Assembly: GCF_021412625.1 (NCBI RefSeq)
Contig: NZ_JAKCFI010000007.1
Span: 372,001-436,000 of the forward strand
DNA length: 64,000 nucleotides
From: Myxococcus stipitatus
Lineage (GTDB): Bacteria > Myxococcota > Myxococcia > Myxococcales > Myxococcaceae
Direction of reading: 5' to 3'
In this document: piece after piece, positions 60,147 to 64,000 of the stretch
Layout of the letters: the number at the start of each line of letters is the position of its first letter
Position numbering within the stretch: the first letter of the stretch is position 1
Translations under genes and position numbers: made by a program
Notes under the pieces: model-generated
Databases searched by the model: none
Seen by the model: only the letters and a program-made list of their open reading frames with translations
What the model was told of the DNA's origin: nothing

Positions 60147-62897
60147 TTGAGCAAGACCATCCGAGTCAGATCGGCCATCCCGAAAGCACTCCTCCGCGCG
60201 CTGTGGCTGGTGACCCTCACGGTGAGCCCCGCCGCGGCGGCGGAGCAGTTCCCCCTCTTCGAGAGCGGACAGGTGCGCCCGCTCGCGCTCTCACCCGACG
60301 GCAGGCTGCTCTTCGCCGTCAATACGCCAGACAACCGTCTTGAAATCTTTCGCACCGGCAACAATGGCCTGACACACCAAGGCTCCGTGCCGGTGGGGTT
60401 GGAGCCCGTCGCCGTCGCCGCGCGCACGAATGACGAGGTCTGGGTGGTCAACCACCTGTCCGACAGTGTGAGCATCGTCCGCGTCGACGCGGACGGGCGT
60501 GGCGGCGTGGTGGGCCGGACGCTGCTGGTGGGCGACGAGCCCCGGGACATCGTCTTCGCGGGGAGCGGGCGCCGGCGGGCGTTCATCACCGCGGCGCACC
60601 GTGGCCAGAACGCGCCGTTCGACCCACAGCTCACCACGCCGGGCATCGGGCGCGCGGACGTCTGGGTCTTCGACGCGGACCAGCTCGGCGCGTCACTGGG
60701 CGGCGCGCCGCTGACCGTCCTCACCTTCTTCGCGGACACGCCCCGGGCGCTGGCGGTGACGCCGGACGGCGCGCGCGTCTACGCGGCGGCGTTCCACTCC
60801 GGCAACCGCACCACGGTGCTCAACGAGGCCGCCGTGCCGAACGGTGGCGAGGCCGCGGGCGGCGTGCCCGGGCCGAACACGAACGCGGCGGGCGTGCCCA
60901 TGCCGGAGGTCTCCGTCCTCGTGAAGCACAACGGCCAGGACTGGGTGGACGTGCTGAACCGCCCCTGGACGTCGAAGGTGAAGTTCACGCTGCCGGACAA
61001 GGACGTCTTCGCCATCGACGCGACCGCCAACCCGCCGCGCGCGGCCACCGGCCCGGGCAGCGTGTACACCGGCGTGGGCACCATCCTCTTCAACATGGCC
61101 GTCAACCCGGTCAGCGGGAAGGTGTACGTCACCAACACGGAGGCCCGGAACGACCTGCGCTTCGAGGGCCCGGGCGTCTTCGCGGGCAAGAGCCTGCGTG
61201 GCCACCTGCACGAGAGCCGCATCACCGTGCTGGGCGCCTCCGGCGCGACGCCGCGTCACCTGAACAAGCACATCGACTACGGCATCTGCTGCGCGCCCAC
61301 GCCCAACCCGGAGAGCGAGAGGAGCCTCGCCCAGCCCCTGGGCCTGGCGGTGACGTCCGACGGCGCCACGCTCTATGTCGCCGCGTTCGGCTCGTCGAAG
61401 CTGGGCGTCTTCTCCACGGCCGCGCTCGAGGCGGACACGTTCGTGCCGAGCACCGCGAACCACATCGAGCTGACGGGTGGCGGTCCCACGGGCGTGGTGC
61501 TGGACGAGGCCCGCCGGCGGCTCTACGTGCTGACCCGGTTCGACAACGGCATCTCCGTGGTGAACACGAGCACGCGCCAGGAGATTGGCCACGTGCGGCT
61601 GTTCAACCCGGAGCCGACGAGCGTGGTGGAGGGCCGGCCCTTCCTGTACGACGCGAGGACCAGCTCCAGCCACGGCGACTCGTCCTGCGGCAGCTGTCAC
61701 ATCTTCGGCGACTTCGACAGCCTGTCGTGGGACCTGGGCAACCCGGACGGCGCGGTGAAGGCCAACCCCAGCCCGGTGGTCCCCATCCTGCCGGAGTTCG
61801 GCGACGACCCGACCTTCGGACAGAACACCGCCTTCCACCCGATGAAGGGCCCCCTGACGACGCAGAGCCTGCGCGGCATGGCCAACCACGGCCCCATGCA
61901 CTGGCGTGGCGATCGCAACGGCGGCTTCACCTCGGTGAGCGCCCAGCCCGACACCGGCTCCTATGACGAGGCGGCGGCCTTCAAGCAGTTCAACCCCGCG
62001 TTCCAGGACCTGCTGGGCCGCAGCTCGCAGCTCACGCCCCAGGAGCTCCAGAAGTTCACCGACTTCGCGCTCCAGATCATGTACCCGCCGAACCCCATCC
62101 GGCGGCTGGACAATTCGCTCACCGCGTCCCAGCAGGCCGGCAAGGACTTCTTCCACGGGACGATGACGTTCTTCCACGGTCCGTGCGGCAGCTGCCACGT
62201 GCTCAACGAGAACGCGAACCCCGGCGAGGGCATCCGCAAGGGCTTCTTCGGGACGGATGGGCGGTCGTCCTTCGACGTGACGACGCAATTCCCGAAGGTG
62301 CCGCACCTGCGCAACGCGTACCAGAAGGTGGGCATGTTCGGCGCGCCCTTCGCCTCCGGGAAGGCGCCGGAGGACCCGTTCCTCGGAGACCAGGTGCGCG
62401 GCTTCGGCTTCAACAGCGATGGCTCCATCCCCACGCTGCTGCACTTCATCCACGGCTTCGACTTCGACCCCATCCTCAACCCCGTGGGAATCCCCCTCAC
62501 GCCCGAGGGGGCGCAGCGCAAGCTGGACATGGAGCAGTACATGCTCGTGTTCGAGTCCAACTTCGCGCCCATCGTCGGGCAGCAGGTGACGCTGACGGCG
62601 TCGAACAGCGCCGTCGCCGCGCCGCGCATCGACCTGCTCGTCGCCCGCGCGAACGTGGGTGAGTGCGACGTGGTGGCCAAGGGCCGCCTGGGTGCCACCG
62701 ACGTGGGCTTCCTCTACGTGGGCAACGGGCGCTTCACCGCGGACCGGAGCGGCCTCCCGCCGATCTCCACCGCGAACCTGCGCGGCGCGACCCTCGCGTC
62801 GAACGGGCAGCTGACGTTCACCTGCGTCCCCCCGGGCTCCGGCACGCGCATCGGCATCGACCGGGACGCCGACGGAATCCTCGACGGCGACGAGTGA
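60147..62897 (+). CDS. Exported beta-propeller dihaem cytochrome c, MauG/peroxidase-like
   Basis: A 916-residue periplasmic protein. It starts at TTG with GGAG seven bases upstream and a signal peptide (LLRALWLVTLTVSPAAAAEQ). Residues about 35-500 form a YVTN-type seven-bladed propeller (LALSPDGRLLFAVNTPDNRL, ALAVTPDGARVYAAAFHSGN, LAVTSDGATLYVAAFGSSKL). Two haem c sites follow: CGSCH at about 514-518 and CGSCH at about 680-684, in a di-haem peroxidase-like region (LRGMANHGPMHWRGDRNGGF; VPHLRNAYQKVGMFG). It ends IGIDRDADGILDGDE, a thrombospondin-3-like calcium loop. A redox enzyme or peroxidase with a substrate-binding propeller is inferred. Confidence 0.85.
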   Translation: MSKTIRVRSAIPKALLRALWLVTLTVSPAAAAEQFPLFESGQVRPLALSPDGRLLFAVNTPDNRLEIFRTGNNGLTHQGSVPVGLEPVAVAARTNDEVWVVNHLSDSVSIVRVDADGRGGVVGRTLLVGDEPRDIVFAGSGRRRAFITAAHRGQNAPFDPQLTTPGIGRADVWVFDADQLGASLGGAPLTVLTFFADTPRALAVTPDGARVYAAAFHSGNRTTVLNEAAVPNGGEAAGGVPGPNTNAAGVPMPEVSVLVKHNGQDWVDVLNRPWTSKVKFTLPDKDVFAIDATANPPRAATGPGSVYTGVGTILFNMAVNPVSGKVYVTNTEARNDLRFEGPGVFAGKSLRGHLHESRITVLGASGATPRHLNKHIDYGICCAPTPNPESERSLAQPLGLAVTSDGATLYVAAFGSSKLGVFSTAALEADTFVPSTANHIELTGGGPTGVVLDEARRRLYVLTRFDNGISVVNTSTRQEIGHVRLFNPEPTSVVEGRPFLYDARTSSSHGDSSCGSCHIFGDFDSLSWDLGNPDGAVKANPSPVVPILPEFGDDPTFGQNTAFHPMKGPLTTQSLRGMANHGPMHWRGDRNGGFTSVSAQPDTGSYDEAAAFKQFNPAFQDLLGRSSQLTPQELQKFTDFALQIMYPPNPIRRLDNSLTASQQAGKDFFHGTMTFFHGPCGSCHVLNENANPGEGIRKGFFGTDGRSSFDVTTQFPKVPHLRNAYQKVGMFGAPFASGKAPEDPFLGDQVRGFGFNSDGSIPTLLHFIHGFDFDPILNPVGIPLTPEGAQRKLDMEQYMLVFESNFAPIVGQQVTLTASNSAVAAPRIDLLVARANVGECDVVAKGRLGATDVGFLYVGNGRFTADRSGLPPISTANLRGATLASNGQLTFTCVPPGSGTRIGIDRDADGILDGDE

Positions 62898-62932
62898 GAC
62901 AGGCGCCCCGAGGTAGCGGTTCGTGACACCGG

Positions 62933-62967
62933 GCCGCGGGACGGAGGGCCCTTCTCCGTCCCGCGGC
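62933..62967. terminator. Hairpin after cytochrome gene
   Basis: GCCGCGGGACGGAG (62933-62946) and CTCCGTCCCGCGGC (62954-62967) form a perfect 14 bp stem with a seven-base loop, 36 bp after the stop. No T tract. Likely intrinsic terminator or attenuator. Confidence 0.75.
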
Positions 62968-63135
62968 TCCGTGCGCTTCGGCCTCTGGCTCCCGGGGCCG
63001 GCCGCTCGGTCCCCGGGTATCCGGACACCCAAATCGCGAGGAAAGACGGGAAGTTGAGGGACCGGCCAAGCGCGTGTTACGACCGGTTCCGGCCAGCTCT
63101 TCTCCATTTCTTGTCTGGCCCGGAGCCGGCTTTCC

Positions 63136-64000
63136 ATGAGCGAGCGCAACGATGTCCCGCGGTCCCCCGTCGCCGCGGCCCCTCCTCCGCAGGCTGGAGC
63201 GCCCGTGAAGACGGCACCGACCGCCACGGAGACCCTCGCGCAGTCCGTCCAGACGGCCCCCGCCGCGCCCAGCACGGAGGACGAGGCGCGCGAGCGCATC
63301 GCCTCGCTCGAGCGCGAGGCGCGCACGCTGAGCGCCACGGACGGCCCCGCCGCCGCCCTGCTCTTCCACGAGGTGGGCCTGCTCTGGGAGGAGCCGCTGA
63401 AGAACCCGCGCAACGCGGCGGTGGCGTTCCAGAACGCGTACAAGCTGGCGCCGCGCTACCTGGTCAACATCCGCGCCGCGCGGCGGCTGTTCGCGGACGT
63501 GGGCAACTGGCAGATGGTCATCCAGCTGCTCGACGCGGAGCTGGCCGCCACGGATGACGCGCGCCACCAGGCGGCGCTGTTGTTCGAGAAGGGCATCGTC
63601 CTCCAGGAGCGCCTGTCGCGCGACGACGACGCGACCGCCTGCCTCCGCCAGTGCCTGGAGCGCCGGCCCACGGACGTGGTGGTGCTCACGCAGCTGGAGT
63701 CCGTCTACGCCGCGCGCAACGACGCAGCCGCGCTGGTGGAGGTGTACCGGCTGCTGTCGGTCACCATGCAGCAGCCTTCGCTGCGCGCGCACTACCTCAC
63801 CGCCGCGGGCCTGCTGCTGGAGGAGCGTCTCAAGCAGCGCGAGGCCGCCTCCGCGCTCTACCGCGAGGCGTTCGGGTTGGACCGGAGCGACCTGCAGCTG
63901 CTCGCCGCGCTCAAGCGGGTGGCGGAGCGCGAGGGCCGCACGGACGAGCTGCTCGCGGCCCTGGTCGCGGAGGCCGCCGCGCTGGGCCCCCAGGCCGCGC
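63136..64000 (+). CDS. TPR-repeat protein (3' end outside window)
   Basis: The first 288 codons of a longer protein. It begins MSERNDVPRSPVAAAPPPQA with a Pro/Ala-rich lead of about 50 residues and no signal peptide, then helical TPR units: ALLFHEVGLLWEEPLKNPRN, AAVAFQNAYKLAPRYLVNIR, ALLFEKGIVLQERLSRDDDA, LTAAGLLLEERLKQREAASA with LYREAFGLDRSDLQLLAALK. The frame is open to the window end. Large cytoplasmic TPR proteins are common in myxobacteria, some of them in gliding or secretion machinery; which role applies here cannot be told. Confidence 0.82.
   Translation, partial: MSERNDVPRSPVAAAPPPQAGAPVKTAPTATETLAQSVQTAPAAPSTEDEARERIASLEREARTLSATDGPAAALLFHEVGLLWEEPLKNPRNAAVAFQNAYKLAPRYLVNIRAARRLFADVGNWQMVIQLLDAELAATDDARHQAALLFEKGIVLQERLSRDDDATACLRQCLERRPTDVVVLTQLESVYAARNDAAALVEVYRLLSVTMQQPSLRAHYLTAAGLLLEERLKQREAASALYREAFGLDRSDLQLLAALKRVAEREGRTDELLAALVAEAAALGPQAA

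Overview
This 64 kb window comes from a very GC-rich chromosome with dense, often overlapping genes. Many lipoproteins have clear lipoboxes, GTG and TTG starts are frequent, and there is a MARKKIST-type ribbon-helix-helix gene next to a UDP-sugar epimerase, paired parvulin chaperone lipoproteins, an outer-membrane/periplasm-heavy gene set and partner-less secondary-metabolism enzymes. This suggests a myxobacterium (Myxococcota, Myxococcaceae/Archangiaceae type). That assignment is inference from gene style; no rRNA is present. Two tRNA genes, tRNA-Arg(CCT) and tRNA-Val(CAC), were found. No CRISPR array, transposase or integrase was seen.

Layout. 0-7 kb: a cut-off sugar-nucleotide epimerase, an RHH regulator, a cupin, a SPOR protein, an IHF/HU protein, and the tRNA-modifying genes mnmA and cca. 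7-8 kb: two small Cys-rich lipoproteins. 8.07-18.12 kb (minus strand): a ten-gene operon, plus one previously untracked 50-codon ORF, with almost every junction overlapping or a few bases apart. In transcription order it encodes a beta-hydroxyacid dehydrogenase, an MfnB-like furan phosphate synthase with all expected catalytic residues, an isopentenyl-phosphate-kinase-like protein with a substituted active-site His, the small ORF, a polyprenyl synthase, a HAD phosphatase, a UbiA prenyltransferase, a polyprenyl-synthase-like protein without DDxxD motifs, a second polyprenyl synthase, an unknown protein and a UbiB/ABC1 kinase. A fatty acyl-CoA-reductase-like gene is divergent at 18.5-20.1 kb. 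This is the best candidate for an undescribed system: a pathway that may join a C6 furan unit to an isoprenoid.

20-26.7 kb is a loose, lower-coding-density region of orphan genes: Cys-rich lipoproteins and a frameshifted relative, a collagen-like lipoprotein, a degenerate GyrB-ATPase-like protein and a DnaC-like ATPase beside tRNA-Arg. 26.9-29.1 kb holds two divergent parvulin-type peptidyl-prolyl isomerases. 29.2-35.1 kb is an NRPS-support group without an NRPS in view: a CmlA-like diiron beta-hydroxylase, sulfate activation (cysD, cysN, cysC), a type II thioesterase and a 4'-phosphopantetheinyl transferase. 35.4-39.6 kb is a four-gene polysaccharide synthase/export operon (hyaluronan-synthase-like glycosyltransferase, HlyD-like coiled coil, outer-membrane-factor-like protein, secreted LamG-like protein), facing an MBL-Rieske fusion and a secreted Thr/Pro-linker lipoprotein.

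42.8-64 kb is mostly housekeeping: TerC, tRNA-Val, an Hsp70-like ATPase with an SCP2-domain protein, a UvrD-type helicase, HEAT-repeat and NlpC-type lipoproteins, a second glycosyltransferase, an operon of aspartokinase, ComEA-like HhH and zinc-ribbon/TPR proteins, histidine ammonia-lyase, a pirin, a large beta-propeller dihaem cytochrome and a TPR protein cut by the window edge. Several strong hairpins separate convergent units.
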